Positions 36,835 through 46,519 of a stretch of DNA of 64,000 nucleotides are shown here, piece after piece. Position numbers and translations under genes: made by a program. Source of the stretch: Acidobacteriota bacterium (GTDB lineage Bacteria > Acidobacteriota > Terriglobia > Terriglobales > Acidobacteriaceae); contig JAJXZL010000022.1 of NCBI GenBank assembly GCA_021780075.1, positions 1 through 64,000 of the forward strand, given 5' to 3'. The notes below the pieces were generated by a model. It was not told the DNA's origin. It did no database searches and was given only the letters and a program-made list of their open reading frames with translations. Each line of letters starts with the position of its first letter. Positions within the stretch are counted from its first letter, which is position 1.

Positions 36835-37803
36835 TCAGCGGCTTCTTGCGGGTGAATCAGCGTAGTAGCCGGTGCGATAGCGGATATTGAATGCCTCAGG
36901 CGCGGCCCGAGGGACGGTCACGCGTATGCGATGAAAGTTGGTGCCGGGCTCCTGGTTCTGCGGATAGTAACCCATCACGTACTGCGTGCGCAGGTCATCG
37001 CTCACCCGAGCAAAGGCCTTCTGTAGCCCACCGTCACTGACGTAAAAGCTCTTGCCCCCGGTCTGCTCCGCCAGGGTGATGAGCGCGTGTTCCCCGCCAA
37101 GGTCACGCCCGGCGCTGGCCGCAATCGGTACATCGATGATGCTGTAAATCATCACTTCATTGCGCAGCGCCTGCTCCAGCGCCCCGGCGTAGGTAGTGTT
37201 TTTGGCGGTGTCGCCGCCGTCTGAAACCAGCACCAGCACCTTGCGCCCTTGTTTCCTGCCCAGCCGTTGCGAAGCCAGATAGATCGCATCGTAAAGCGCC
37301 GTGGCGTTTCCGCCGCGCAGCCGGTCAAGCCCGCGATCTATCAGCTTTTCCTTGTTGGTGAAGGGAGTCAGTTCGCTCACCTCAGTGGCAAACTGGATCA
37401 GGCTCATCTGGTCCTGAGGGCGCAGCATCGCGTGAACAAACTCTCTGCCCGCGTCCCGCTCCAGCCCTCTGTCCTTGAACACGCTGTCACTGGTGTCGAT
37501 GGCCAATGTCAGCGTCAACGGCAGATCCGACTGCCGCTCAAACAGCGCAATCTGCTGTGGATGTCCGTCTTCTGAAACGGCGAAATCTTCGCGCGTCAGC
37601 CCGCCTACAATGGCGCCGTTCTGGTCGGTCACATTCACAAACAGCGTCACCAGCTTCACATCCATGCGCAGGGTCACATCCTGGGCGGGCAGGCTCGCCG
37701 CCATGCAAACGACGAGCAGGCATGCGGTCCAGCCCGCGCCAACCCGTTGGGCACCCGAGGCCCCGATTCTGGGGCCTCGGAACCAAAACGCCTTACACGC
37801 CAT
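36835..37803 (-). CDS. Secreted VWFA-related acidobacterial protein
   Basis: This 322-residue exported protein starts at ATG 37803, preceded by GGAGG. A signal peptide ends near SLPAQ. A short beta domain (VKLVTLFVNVTDQNGAIVGG, then EDFAVSEDG) is followed by a von Willebrand type A domain at about 85-270, with the metal-site residues in AIDTSDSV (DxSxS-like, here DTSDS). The C-terminal MGYYP and IRYRTGYYA are signatures of the VWFA-related acidobacterial family, the best phylum marker in the window. Its start overlaps the end of the moaD-moaE gene by 11 bases. Function unknown; adhesion or complex assembly is plausible. Confidence 0.85.
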   Translation of the reverse strand: MACKAFWFRGPRIGASGAQRVGAGWTACLLVVCMAASLPAQDVTLRMDVKLVTLFVNVTDQNGAIVGGLTREDFAVSEDGHPQQIALFERQSDLPLTLTLAIDTSDSVFKDRGLERDAGREFVHAMLRPQDQMSLIQFATEVSELTPFTNKEKLIDRGLDRLRGGNATALYDAIYLASQRLGRKQGRKVLVLVSDGGDTAKNTTYAGALEQALRNEVMIYSIIDVPIAASAGRDLGGEHALITLAEQTGGKSFYVSDGGLQKAFARVSDDLRTQYVMGYYPQNQEPGTNFHRIRVTVPRAAPEAFNIRYRTGYYADSPARSR

Positions 37804-38521
37804 GCGTTCCCTCCGGCCCAGCGACGCCAAGCCCTTCAGGAAACGGCTCGCCATCGGCCCACACGGCACCATCCACAAAGGTCTCTTTCTTCCAGATCGG
37901 CACCGTCTTCTTAAGCCTGTCGATCACCCAGCGGCAGGCCTCAAAGGCCTGCGCACGATGCGCTGAAGCCACCACGATCAGCACGCTGGTTTCTCCCACC
38001 AAAAGCCGCCCCAGCCGGTGAACGATCGTCACATGCCGCACGCAAAACTTTCCCCGCGCCTCCCGCGCCAGCTCGTCCATCTGCTTCGCGGCCATCTCCT
38101 CATACGCTTCGTAATCCAGGTGCAGCGTCTGCCGCCCGCGCGAGTTATTGCGCACAATGCCGTCAAACACCACCACCGCGCCGTCTTCACCCTGCTTGGC
38201 CGCAGCCACAAGCTTGCCGGCATCAATAGGCTCGCGGGTCAGCGCGGTAAAGGCCACCGGCTTCTCGTCAGCATCTTGCGCACCGCCAGAAACCGGCGGC
38301 AGCAACCCCACTTCATCACCCGCCTGCAGCACCTGCGTCGCCGCGGCATACTCTGCGTTTACGCTCACGGCAATGCCGCGCAGCATCAGGCCGGGCCAGC
38401 GGGCCGCAAGCTGCGCCAGCAAATCCGCAACGGCCGCGCCTTCCTCCAGCTCAACCGGAACGGCCTCCGCGCCAAGCGAATCTTTCAGCACGCCAAAGGC
38501 GAGCACATACACTTGCATCAT
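37793..38521 (-). CDS. Molybdopterin synthase, MoaD-MoaE fusion (MoaX type)
   Basis: This 242-residue protein joins both halves of molybdopterin synthase, which adds two sulfurs to precursor Z. Residues 1-80 are the ubiquitin-like MoaD domain, ending in PPVSGG; residues about 90-230 are MoaE with RNNSRGRQTLHLDYEAYEEMA and HRLGRLLVGETSVLIVV. In separate MoaD the Gly-Gly must be the free C-terminus to carry the thiocarboxylate. Here it is internal (Gly79-Gly80), so cleavage after it is expected, as reported for Mycobacterium tuberculosis MoaX. No other moa genes are in the window. Confidence 0.9.
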   Translation of the reverse strand: MMQVYVLAFGVLKDSLGAEAVPVELEEGAAVADLLAQLAARWPGLMLRGIAVSVNAEYAAATQVLQAGDEVGLLPPVSGGAQDADEKPVAFTALTREPIDAGKLVAAAKQGEDGAVVVFDGIVRNNSRGRQTLHLDYEAYEEMAAKQMDELAREARGKFCVRHVTIVHRLGRLLVGETSVLIVVASAHRAQAFEACRWVIDRLKKTVPIWKKETFVDGAVWADGEPFPEGLGVAGPEGTHGV

Positions 38522-38533
38522 AAGAAGAGAATA

Positions 38534-38564
38534 CCGCCTGCCTTCGTTTAGACGCGGCAGGCGG
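38534..38564 (-). terminator. Terminator after lon
   Basis: CCGCCTGCC and GGCAGGCGG form a perfect 9-bp stem with a 13-base loop between the lon stop and the moaD-moaE start. On the minus strand it is followed by TATTCTCTTCTT, which is moderately T-rich. It probably separates the lon transcript from the downstream genes. Confidence 0.5.
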
Positions 38565-38611
38565 CAATCGGTCGAAGACGTCTCACAGTCCGAGCTGCGA
38601 CCACCGCGCGC

Positions 38612-41041
38612 TCACGCGGCCGTCGTGGCAGGTTCCTCCACCGCAACCGGTGCAGCTGCCTTGATCTTCAGATCAGGCAGCGCCACGGCCAGCAGGTCTT
38701 CAATACGGCTGGCATAGTGCACATCCACTCCCTGCAGCATCTCCACCGGGATGTCCTCTTCCACGTCCTGGCGATTATCTGTGGGCAGGATGATGGTCTG
38801 CACTCCGGCCCGGCGCGCAGCCAGAAATTTCTCCTTGATGCCGCCCACGGGCAGAACGTTGCCGCTCAGCGTAATCTCGCCGGTCATGGCGGTCAGAGGG
38901 CGCACGGGTATATCCGTCAACAGCGAAACCAACACCGTGGTCATCGTCACGCCAGCCGAGGGGCCGTCCTTGGGAATCGCACCCGCAGGCACGTGAATAT
39001 GCAGGTCCATCTCCTTGTTGAAGTCCTCAGCCAGCCCCAGAAGCGCTGCGTTGGATCGCACCCAGGTCAGCGCGGCTTGCATGGACTCCTGCATCACCTC
39101 GCCAATCTGTCCGGTCATGGTAAAACTGCCCTTGCCCTTCATCTTGTTGGCTTCAATGAAGAGAATGTCCCCGCCCGCCGGCGTCCAGGCCAGGCCAACG
39201 GCCACGCCCGGCCGCTTCACACGCTCGGCCACTTCGGTTTCCACGCGCACTTGGATGCCGCCAAGGAATTCCTTCAGCGTGTCGCGATTCACAACGAGCT
39301 TCTCCGTCTTTCCCTCCACCACGCTACGCGCCTTCTTGCGGCAGACCGTGCCCACCGTCTGCTCCAGCTTGCGCACGCCTGCCTCGCGCGTGTAGTGCCG
39401 CACGATGTAGCGCACTGTGTCCTCGGGAAACTCGATCTGCTCCGCCGTGATCCCGTTCTCTTTGATCTGCCGCGGAATAAGGTAGCGGAACGCGATGTGT
39501 ATCTTCTCCTCCTCGCTGTACCCTTGCAGCGGAATAATCTCCATGCGGTCCAGCAGCGGCGGAGGCACCGGGTCCAGCATGTTCGCCGTGGTAATAAACA
39601 GCACCTTCGACAAATCAAACGGCACATCCAGATAGTTGTCGCGGAATGTGTTGTTCTGCGCTGGGTCCAGGGTCTCCAGCAGCGCTGAGGCCGGATCGCC
39701 GCGGAAGTCGCGACCCAGCTTGTCCACCTCGTCCAGCATGATGACAGGGTCGTTGGTTTCAGCCCGGCGGATGCTCTGGATAATCTGCCCCGGCAGCGCG
39801 CCGATATACGTGCGCCTGTGCCCGCGAATCTCCGCTTCGTCGTGCATGCCGCCCAGCGAGATGCGCTGAAACTTGCGGCCAAGCGCCCGCGCAATCGACT
39901 TGCCAAGGCTGGTCTTGCCCACTCCCGGCGGCCCCACAAAGCACAGAATCGGACCTTTCATATCCGGCTTCAACTCCAGCACGCTCAGATAGTCGAGGAT
40001 GCGATCCTTCACCTTCTTCAGCCCGTAGTGGTCCTCGTCCAGAATCTCCCTGGCCTTGGCGATGTCCACCTTCATGCCAGAACTCGTGTTCCATGGCAAC
40101 ACCGCCAGCCACTCAATGTAATTGCGCGTCAGCGAGTAATCGGCAGCCATGGGGGACATGCGCGAAAGACGGCTCAGCTCCTTCAGCGCTTCCTTCTTCA
40201 CATCCTCCGGCATGCCCGCAGCCTCGATCTTCTGACGCAGATCCTCGACCTCGCGCTGGCCCTCGTCCTGCTCCCCCAGTTCCTTCTGGATAGCCTTCAT
40301 TTGCTCGCGCAAATAATAATCGCGCTGCGTCTGCTGCACCTGGTCCTGCACCTCGCTCTGAATCTTGGTGCGCAGTTGCTGCACTTCAAGCTCTTTCGCC
40401 AGGTGCTTGTTCAACTGCTCCAGACGGCCCACAACTGAAGGCGTCTCAAGCAGCGACTGCTTCTCGACTGTGGTCAGAAACGGCAGTGACGAAGCCACGA
40501 AATCAACCAGCCGGCTGGGATCCTCGATATTCACCGCAATCGTCCGCAACTCGTCCGAGAGCGTCGGAGACTCCGACACAATCTGCTGGAACTGCCCCAC
40601 GACGTTGCGCATCAGCGCTTCCACGCCTGACGTCGACTCGGGCTCCGCTTCCTCCAGCACCTCCACCTCGGCAACCATGAACGGCTCAGTCTGCACATAG
40701 CGCAAAAGCCGCACACGCTCCACGCCTTCCGTAAACACAAAACGGCTCTGGTTCGGCATGCGAACCACCTTGTGCACAGTCGCCAGGGTACCCACGTTGT
40801 GCATGTCGGCGGGCTTCGGCATGTCCAGCCGCGGGTCCAACTGCGCCGTCACCACAATGGAACGCTCATCTCCCAGAGATTCGATTAACTGGATAGAGCC
40901 TTCCCGACCAACCGTCAGCGGAAGAACAGCATGCGGAAACAACACCGTATCCCGAACCGGGAGCACGGGGATCCGGCGCGGACCCGTGGGCCCTTTGTCT
41001 GAGGACGTTACGGGAGGCAATATGGAGGGCTGATTTGACAT
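38612..41041 (-). CDS. lon: ATP-dependent protease Lon
   Basis: This 809-residue cytoplasmic protease degrades misfolded and regulatory proteins. It has the N-terminal LON substrate domain (about 20-215), a coiled-coil region, the AAA+ module with Walker [14 protein letters not shown] near residue 360, and the C-terminal peptidase domain with the Ser/Lys dyad: Ser in [10 protein letters not shown] and Lys in [13 protein letters not shown] 41041 has AAGGGGA upstream; an ATG six codons earlier lacks one. No CIRCE or other heat-shock operator was seen upstream. Confidence 0.96.
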   Translation of the reverse strand: MSNQPSILPPVTSSDKGPTGPRRIPVLPVRDTVLFPHAVLPLTVGREGSIQLIESLGDERSIVVTAQLDPRLDMPKPADMHNVGTLATVHKVVRMPNQSRFVFTEGVERVRLLRYVQTEPFMVAEVEVLEEAEPESTSGVEALMRNVVGQFQQIVSESPTLSDELRTIAVNIEDPSRLVDFVASSLPFLTTVEKQSLLETPSVVGRLEQLNKHLAKELEVQQLRTKIQSEVQDQVQQTQRDYYLREQMKAIQKELGEQDEGQREVEDLRQKIEAAGMPEDVKKEALKELSRLSRMSPMAADYSLTRNYIEWLAVLPWNTSSGMKVDIAKAREILDEDHYGLKKVKDRILDYLSVLELKPDMKGPILCFVGPPGVGKTSLGKSIARALGRKFQRISLGGMHDEAEIRGHRRTYIGALPGQIIQSIRRAETNDPVIMLDEVDKLGRDFRGDPASALLETLDPAQNNTFRDNYLDVPFDLSKVLFITTANMLDPVPPPLLDRMEIIPLQGYSEEEKIHIAFRYLIPRQIKENGITAEQIEFPEDTVRYIVRHYTREAGVRKLEQTVGTVCRKKARSVVEGKTEKLVVNRDTLKEFLGGIQVRVETEVAERVKRPGVAVGLAWTPAGGDILFIEANKMKGKGSFTMTGQIGEVMQESMQAALTWVRSNAALLGLAEDFNKEMDLHIHVPAGAIPKDGPSAGVTMTTVLVSLLTDIPVRPLTAMTGEITLSGNVLPVGGIKEKFLAARRAGVQTIILPTDNRQDVEEDIPVEMLQGVDVHYASRIEDLLAVALPDLKIKAAAPVAVEEPATTAA

Positions 41042-41396
41042 TGAGTGTCCCCTTATCAACTTTTCTACATTAGACCACGCAGAATGCGAAAAGTTTCAGA
41101 GAAGTGCTTGCTGTGCTCGTCCCTATCCCTTGCAGCATCCGCGGGACTCTCTGAATACGTTCAACCTTTGACCGGGGTTCCGCGCATCGGCACCCGTCGG
41201 TCCTTCCCTGACCCACTCCGGAAGCGAATCAATCCCTTATCCAATCCCGCAACGAACATCTTCCCAGCACGAAGATTAAAGGTAAACACACATTCTCAAA
41301 AGGCTTATCGACTGCTGCGGATAAAAAATGAACGCCTCCCCAGCTTTGCCGAGGGAGGCGCTCACCAAATTTACGACCTGGGCTGGCCGGAGCTTG
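41042..41396. other. Spacer upstream of lon and downstream of the anti-sigma gene
   Basis: No credible gene is present. The left part must carry the lon promoter, though no clear -35/-10 pair is seen. The right part holds the terminator at 41321-41360. The middle (about 41130-41320) shows nothing recognisable. Confidence 0.5.
41321..41360 (-). terminator. Rho-independent terminator of the sigma/anti-sigma operon
   Basis: CGCCTCCC and GGGAGGCG form a perfect 8-bp stem around a 12-base loop, followed on the minus strand by TTCATTTTTTATCC. It lies 37 bp after the anti-sigma stop codon and should end that transcript before lon. Confidence 0.75.
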
Positions 41397-41651
41397 TCAG
41401 CTCCGCGGCGCGGAGTCTTCCTCTTCCTTGATGGCCGACTTGATCCGTTCCCAAAGATCCTCTTCGGGCGGCTCGATCGGCAACAACTGGCGGGCCGCCT
41501 CGGCGATGGTCTGCAGATCGGCCAGCAGCGCCCGGCAGCGCGCGCAGGTTTGCAGGTGAGGATGGCCGTCGACATTCTCGCCTGAGCCGATCAGTTCGGC
41601 CAGTTGCGACTGGAACTCCTGGCAGGTCATCTTCTCAGGCTCTTCTGTCAT
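41397..41651 (-). CDS. Zinc-binding anti-sigma factor, small soluble type
   Basis: This 84-residue protein carries the ZAS signature H-x3-C-x2-C (HLQTCARC, about residues 33-40), preceded by a helix starting MTCQEFQSQLAELI. ZAS domains clamp ECF sigma factors and often respond to thiol oxidation. It has no membrane segment, so unlike RseA-type anti-sigmas it should be cytosolic. The start codon overlaps the stop of the sigma gene (ATGA), which fits a sigma/anti-sigma pair made in fixed ratio. Confidence 0.85.
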   Translation of the reverse strand: MTEEPEKMTCQEFQSQLAELIGSGENVDGHPHLQTCARCRALLADLQTIAEAARQLLPIEPPEEDLWERIKSAIKEEEDSAPRS

Positions 41652-42340
41652 CGCAGCCCCTCCTTGCGGTGAGATGTACGCAGCGCATCGCGCAGCTTGA
41701 GCCTTGCTTTATGCAGCTGCGACTTGCTGTTGCCGATGGAGCAGTCGAGCATGGTGGCGATTTCATTGTGCTCATACCCTTCGATGTCGTGGAGGACAAA
41801 GATGAGGCGATAGCCGGCGGGCAGGTCGGCTACGGCGCGTTCCAGCGCCAGGCGATCAATGGAGCCCGTCAGTGAAAGATCAGGTGCGCCGAAGCTGCGC
41901 CCTGGCCCTTCATCGTGCGTGGGCTCCATGGCCTCATCCAGCGATGTGAGAGACAGACCCTTCTTCCGCAGGTGCATCAGAACAACATTGACGGCCAGCC
42001 TGTGTAGCCAGGTGGAAAAGGCTGAGTCGCCGCGGAAGGTCGAAATCTTGCGATGCAGCTGCAGAAAAGCCTCCTGCGTCAGATCTTCGGCCTCGGCCAC
42101 ATTGTTCACCATGCGCAAACAAAGGGAATAGATGCGTCTTTTGTGCAGCGAGTAGAGCTGAGCAAAGGCGTGATGGTCCCCTTCCTGGGCTCGCGCCAGT
42201 ACATCAGCGTCAGCCGACCGGGCAGGAACCACCTGCTCAACAAGCGGGGGATCATTCGCCAAAGCTGCACCCTCCACCCGGGGCGCACCCGCTTGGGCTG
42301 TTGCTTCCGCCGCGTGCTTTGGAGAACTGGAACGTGGCAT
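41648..42340 (-). CDS. ECF-type RNA polymerase sigma factor
   Basis: This 230-residue sigma-70 family factor of the extracytoplasmic-function group has a sigma-2 domain at about 55-120 (AFAQLYSLHKRRIYSLCLRMV, EDLTQEAFLQLHRKI, STWLHRLAVN) and a sigma-4 domain at about 165-225 (LPAGYRLIFVLHDIEGYEHNEIA). The N-terminal 45 residues are an unconserved tail. AAAAGGA lies before the ATG. It is followed by its anti-sigma factor and diverges from the bamA-like operon, so it may be part of an envelope-stress circuit. Confidence 0.9.
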   Translation of the reverse strand: MPRSSSPKHAAEATAQAGAPRVEGAALANDPPLVEQVVPARSADADVLARAQEGDHHAFAQLYSLHKRRIYSLCLRMVNNVAEAEDLTQEAFLQLHRKISTFRGDSAFSTWLHRLAVNVVLMHLRKKGLSLTSLDEAMEPTHDEGPGRSFGAPDLSLTGSIDRLALERAVADLPAGYRLIFVLHDIEGYEHNEIATMLDCSIGNSKSQLHKARLKLRDALRTSHRKEGLR

Positions 42341-42536
42341 GCGCTTCCTTTTACCGGGAATGGCCGCTCTTAAGGCCGAGAGTGCTCCGCCGGGCTTCTT
42401 TCCTCGTTAGTATAAGGTGCAGGGTCAAAAAAGGCAGAGCTTGGTCGGGAGAATGACCGAGGCGGCACCATGCAGATTTCTGATCCGGTGCAGATTTTTG
42501 CGTAGCGCGACGCTATTCCTTGTGTTTTCAGGAGAG

Positions 42537-45500
42537 ATGGTTTTGAAGGCAAAACCGGCGGGACACAGGAGCTTTCGGCGTGGATTCAGCGTCCTGCTGG
42601 CAGGCTGTCTTGTCTTCAGTAGCAGCGCCACAACGCCCATCTGGAGCCAGTCTCTCACCAGCCCTCTCGCAGTCGAAAATCCTTCCACCCCGGCGCATCC
42701 CAGCCGTGGCGCCGCGAAACCCGGCCAAGTCCAGCCGATGCAGGATAGCGGATCTGATCCCACTTCCCTGTGGAAAGACCTGCCGGTTCGCCACATCGCA
42801 TTTGAAGGCGTTACGGCCGATCGGCTTGCCCCGCTTCCCGGCCATCTGGCCCAAGCCATCGGAGAACCTCTCAGCCAGCGGAGCCTTGCCCGCAGCCTGC
42901 GCCAGTTGTATGCCACCGGGCTGTACGAGACCATCGACGTGCAGGGCACGCGCGAAGGCGATGGCGTTTCCCTCGTGTTCAAGGGCACACCGCGCATGTT
43001 CATCGGCACCGTCAGCGTAGACGGAGCAAAAGGCGCCACCATCAACACACAGCTGCAATATGCCAGCCGCCTCACATCGGGAACACGATTCACCCAGGCC
43101 AAGCTCGACCACGCTCTCGAACAAATGCGCCAGACGCTGGCCGACAATGGTTTCCACGAGCCGGTCATCAGCCACGTTCTAACGCCTCATCCTGAGGAGC
43201 AGTTGGTCGACATCGCCTTCCGCGTTGTCTCAGGTCCGCGCGCAAGGGTAGATGGCGTCGAGGTAACCGGCGACTCCGGAATGACCGCTGAGGAATTTCG
43301 CCGTTATGCTCATCTGCGCAGCGGCTCGACCGTCGACCACGACACCGCCAACCGCGCCCTTGCCGGAGTTCTGAAGCACTATCAGAAGCATGACCGGCTT
43401 GAGGCTGAAATCAAGCTCGAATCGCAGGTCTACTCGCCGGCCACAGGCAGATCGCGCTTTCGCTTCTCCGCAAACCAGGGGCCGGTCGTAAAGGTGCGGG
43501 TCGAGGGCGCCAGCATCAGCGCAGAACGGCTCAAGAGCATCATCCCTGTTTTTGAAGAAGGCACTGTCGACGAGGATCTGCTGAATGAGGGCAGCCGCCG
43601 GTTGCGGGACTACTACCAGCGAAAGGGCTACTTTGACGTGAAGGTGGTGCACAAGAGGCTGCACCCCCAGACGACGGATGTGGTGATCGTCTACACCGTT
43701 ACCCTCGGTCCCAGACGTCGCGTGGTGAGCGTAGCGGTATCAGGAAATCATTACTTTGACTCTGAGACTCTCAGGGATCTGCTCAGCGTGCATGCTGCCA
43801 ACACCCTGGACCATCACGGCCTGTACAGTCAGGCGCTGGTTACTTCAGACATAGGTGCCCTCGCCGCCGTCTATCAGAACAACGGTTTTTACAAGGTCGG
43901 CATCTCGACTGAAACCAGCCTTGTGGAAACGGCGAAGACACGAAAATCGCACAAACCGGCCGGGCTCGCAATCGTCTACAAAATTAATGAGGGCCAGCAG
44001 CAACGTGTCGGCACCGTGCAGTTGGACGGCAATAACCACGTGGACGCAAAAAATCTGCTGCCCCTGCTAAACACCGCCCCCGGACAGTTATTTTCTCCGC
44101 AGAATCTCGCCGGAGACCGTGACGCCCTGATCACGGACTATCTCAGCCGCGGCTTCGACCAGGCGCAGGTCACCGTGGACCAGAAATCAGAGCCCGGAGA
44201 CGCCGGCAAGATGGATGTCACGTTCCACATCACGGAGGGTCAGCAGATTTTTGTGCGCAATGTGCTGCTGACAGGCCTGCATTTCACGCGCCCTGACACA
44301 GTGGCGAGGGCCGTTACCCTGCATCCGGACGACCCGCTCAGCCAGTCGGCCCTCATGCAAACACAGCGCAATCTCTACGAGTTTGCCCTTTTCAACGAGG
44401 TCAATACGGCCATCCAGAATCCCAATGGCAGCGAGGCATTCAAGACTGTCCTTGTGCAGACAACCGAGGCGCGGCGCTGGGCGCTCACCTACGGTCTCGG
44501 ATTTGAGGCACAGACGGGAACCCCGCAGAACAACTGTGGCAACGCTATTGCAAGCGGCGAAAATTGCAACCCGAACGGAAAGACGGGAATCAGTCCCCGC
44601 GTACTCTTTAACGTAACCCGCAACAATCTCTTCGGCCGAGAGCAATCAGCTTCGATTCAAAGCAACTACGGTCTGCTGGAACAGCAGATTAATCTGCTCT
44701 TCCAGAATCCTCATTTCCACGGCAATCGAAACTTCGGGCTCACGCTCTCTGGCGGCTACGCCAATAGCCAGGATGTGACAACCTACGTCGCTTCCAAACT
44801 GGAAGCCGGCATGCGATGGACCGAGAACTTCAATACTCCGGGGTCAAGGCTCTCCAAGGCCAACACCTTCGTGTATGAGATCGACTTCCGCCGCGTGAAG
44901 GTGGCAGCGAACAGTCTACAGGTGGGCATTTCTGAAATCGCGCCTCTGTCAGCTGCTGTCCGCGTGGCCGGGCCCGGTCTTACATGGATTCGCGACACCC
45001 GGGACTCTCCTCTCGACGCACACCGCGGCACCTACTCCAGCTTTCAGGAGTTTTTCTCCAACCACTCCTTCGGCTCTGAGGCGCAGTTCAACCGGCTCGA
45101 CGTGTCGAACTCCAGCTATTACGGATTCAACAAGGATCGTCTCGTCCTGGCGCGCAATACGCGCTACGGCCAGGAACGAGCCTATGGAAATCCATCGGAC
45201 GAGCTCATCCCACTTCCAGAGCGTATGTACGCGGGCGGCCCCACATCGCTGCGCGCCTTCTCCATTAATGCTGCCGGCCCGCGCGATCCGTATACAGGCT
45301 TTCCAATTGGCGGCGCGGGCGCGCTGGTCAATAGCACGGAGCTGCGCTTGCCTCCCCCCACGCTGCCGTGGTTTGGCGATTCGGTCAGCTTCGTCCTCTT
45401 TCACGACATGGGCAATGTCTTCACCAACGCCGGAGATGCGTGGGCAAGCGCCCTCAGGGTTCAACAGCCTGACCGGGACAAATGCAAGATCCTCGGCGTT

Positions 45501-45746
45501 CCGCCCAGCGGCCAGGTAACGTCCACTGTCCAGTTAGGAGGGTGCAACTTCAACTACTTTGCCCACGCCGGTGGCCTCGGCGTGCGTTACCATACGCCGG
45601 TGGGACCGATTCGGCTTGATTTCAGCTATACGGTGAATCCGCCTATTTTCCCAGTAAACGAGGACTATTCCCACCCGACCGCGCCGCCTCATGTGGGAGA
45701 GGCCCGCCACTTCAACTTTGTCTTCAGCCTGGGGCAGTCCTTCTGA
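42537..45746 (+). CDS. BamA/TamA-like outer-membrane assembly protein with about seven POTRA repeats
   Basis: This Omp85-family protein folds beta-barrel proteins into the outer membrane. From the ATG at 42537 it has 1069 residues: signal peptide (about 1-38, ending IWSQS), a Pro/Ser-rich linker, about seven POTRA-like repeats (roughly 82-647), and a 16-strand-type barrel (about 650-1069) ending in Phe (SLGQSF), the outer-membrane sorting signal. BamA of Escherichia coli has five POTRAs and about 810 residues; TamA has three. AGGAG is only two bases from the ATG; a TTG two codons later has better spacing. Downstream are a SurA-like gene and tamB, so it may act as BamA, TamA, or both. Confidence 0.88.
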   Translation: MVLKAKPAGHRSFRRGFSVLLAGCLVFSSSATTPIWSQSLTSPLAVENPSTPAHPSRGAAKPGQVQPMQDSGSDPTSLWKDLPVRHIAFEGVTADRLAPLPGHLAQAIGEPLSQRSLARSLRQLYATGLYETIDVQGTREGDGVSLVFKGTPRMFIGTVSVDGAKGATINTQLQYASRLTSGTRFTQAKLDHALEQMRQTLADNGFHEPVISHVLTPHPEEQLVDIAFRVVSGPRARVDGVEVTGDSGMTAEEFRRYAHLRSGSTVDHDTANRALAGVLKHYQKHDRLEAEIKLESQVYSPATGRSRFRFSANQGPVVKVRVEGASISAERLKSIIPVFEEGTVDEDLLNEGSRRLRDYYQRKGYFDVKVVHKRLHPQTTDVVIVYTVTLGPRRRVVSVAVSGNHYFDSETLRDLLSVHAANTLDHHGLYSQALVTSDIGALAAVYQNNGFYKVGISTETSLVETAKTRKSHKPAGLAIVYKINEGQQQRVGTVQLDGNNHVDAKNLLPLLNTAPGQLFSPQNLAGDRDALITDYLSRGFDQAQVTVDQKSEPGDAGKMDVTFHITEGQQIFVRNVLLTGLHFTRPDTVARAVTLHPDDPLSQSALMQTQRNLYEFALFNEVNTAIQNPNGSEAFKTVLVQTTEARRWALTYGLGFEAQTGTPQNNCGNAIASGENCNPNGKTGISPRVLFNVTRNNLFGREQSASIQSNYGLLEQQINLLFQNPHFHGNRNFGLTLSGGYANSQDVTTYVASKLEAGMRWTENFNTPGSRLSKANTFVYEIDFRRVKVAANSLQVGISEIAPLSAAVRVAGPGLTWIRDTRDSPLDAHRGTYSSFQEFFSNHSFGSEAQFNRLDVSNSSYYGFNKDRLVLARNTRYGQERAYGNPSDELIPLPERMYAGGPTSLRAFSINAAGPRDPYTGFPIGGAGALVNSTELRLPPPTLPWFGDSVSFVLFHDMGNVFTNAGDAWASALRVQQPDRDKCKILGVPPSGQVTSTVQLGGCNFNYFAHAGGLGVRYHTPVGPIRLDFSYTVNPPIFPVNEDYSHPTAPPHVGEARHFNFVFSLGQSF

Positions 45747-46519
45747 TGAGTACATGGAGCAGCATCGGGTTGGCCAAGGCATCCCGCAGAGCCTCGCGGG
45801 CATGGCTGGCCGTATATCTGGCCGCGATCGCTCCAGCCCTCGCGCAAACGCCCAACACCGCATCACCCATCGTGCTCGACCGGGTGGTAGCCGTGGTGAA
45901 CAACCAAGCCATCCTGGCCAGCGACGTGGACGACGAGATGCGCCTTTCAGTGCTGGAGCCCCGTGCCGCGGCGCGCACCGCGGAGTCACCCCGCGCGGCC
46001 CTGCAGCGACTCATCAGCCGCACGCTGATTGAGCAGCAGATCCGCGATGAAGAGGCGCAGACCACCGCACCCACAGAGGATGAAATCACTTCCCGTCTAG
46101 CCACTATCCGCAGGGAACTGCCCGCCTGTATTCGCCAGAACTGCGTCACGGAAGCAGGGTGGAAGGCCTTTATGGCCGCCAACCACCTCACACCGCAGCG
46201 TGTGGAAACCTACATTTGCAACCGGCTCGCAATCCTGCGTTTTATTGAGATGCGTTTCCGCCAGGGCATCAGCATCTCCCGCGAGGAGGTCAAGACCTAC
46301 TACCAGGACACACTCCTGCCACAGTATGCGTCAGGCGTTAAGGCACCACCCCTGGAACAGGTCGAACCGCGCATTGAGGAGATCCTGCTCCAGCAGAAGG
46401 TCAATGTCCTCTTCGGCGACTGGCTAGACAACCTCCGCAAACAGGGAGACGTCGAAGTACTGGACCCGTCGCTCGAACCAGCCGCAACGCCAGGTCCGCA
46501 AGGAGCGGGAACAAGATGA
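45746..46519 (+). CDS. SurA-like periplasmic chaperone without a PPIase domain
   Basis: This 257-residue exported protein has a signal peptide ending near APALAQT, then the SurA N-terminal pattern: LDRVVAVVNNQAILASDVDDEMRL and the helical LISRTLIEQQIRDEEA. A helical C-terminal segment (ISREEVKTYYQDTLLPQY) matches the end of the SurA core. The parvulin-type prolyl isomerase domain that normally lies between or after these parts is absent. It probably holds unfolded outer-membrane proteins. The start overlaps the bamA-like stop by one base and its end overlaps the tamB start by four, so the three are translationally coupled. Confidence 0.82.
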   Translation: MSTWSSIGLAKASRRASRAWLAVYLAAIAPALAQTPNTASPIVLDRVVAVVNNQAILASDVDDEMRLSVLEPRAAARTAESPRAALQRLISRTLIEQQIRDEEAQTTAPTEDEITSRLATIRRELPACIRQNCVTEAGWKAFMAANHLTPQRVETYICNRLAILRFIEMRFRQGISISREEVKTYYQDTLLPQYASGVKAPPLEQVEPRIEEILLQQKVNVLFGDWLDNLRKQGDVEVLDPSLEPAATPGPQGAGTR

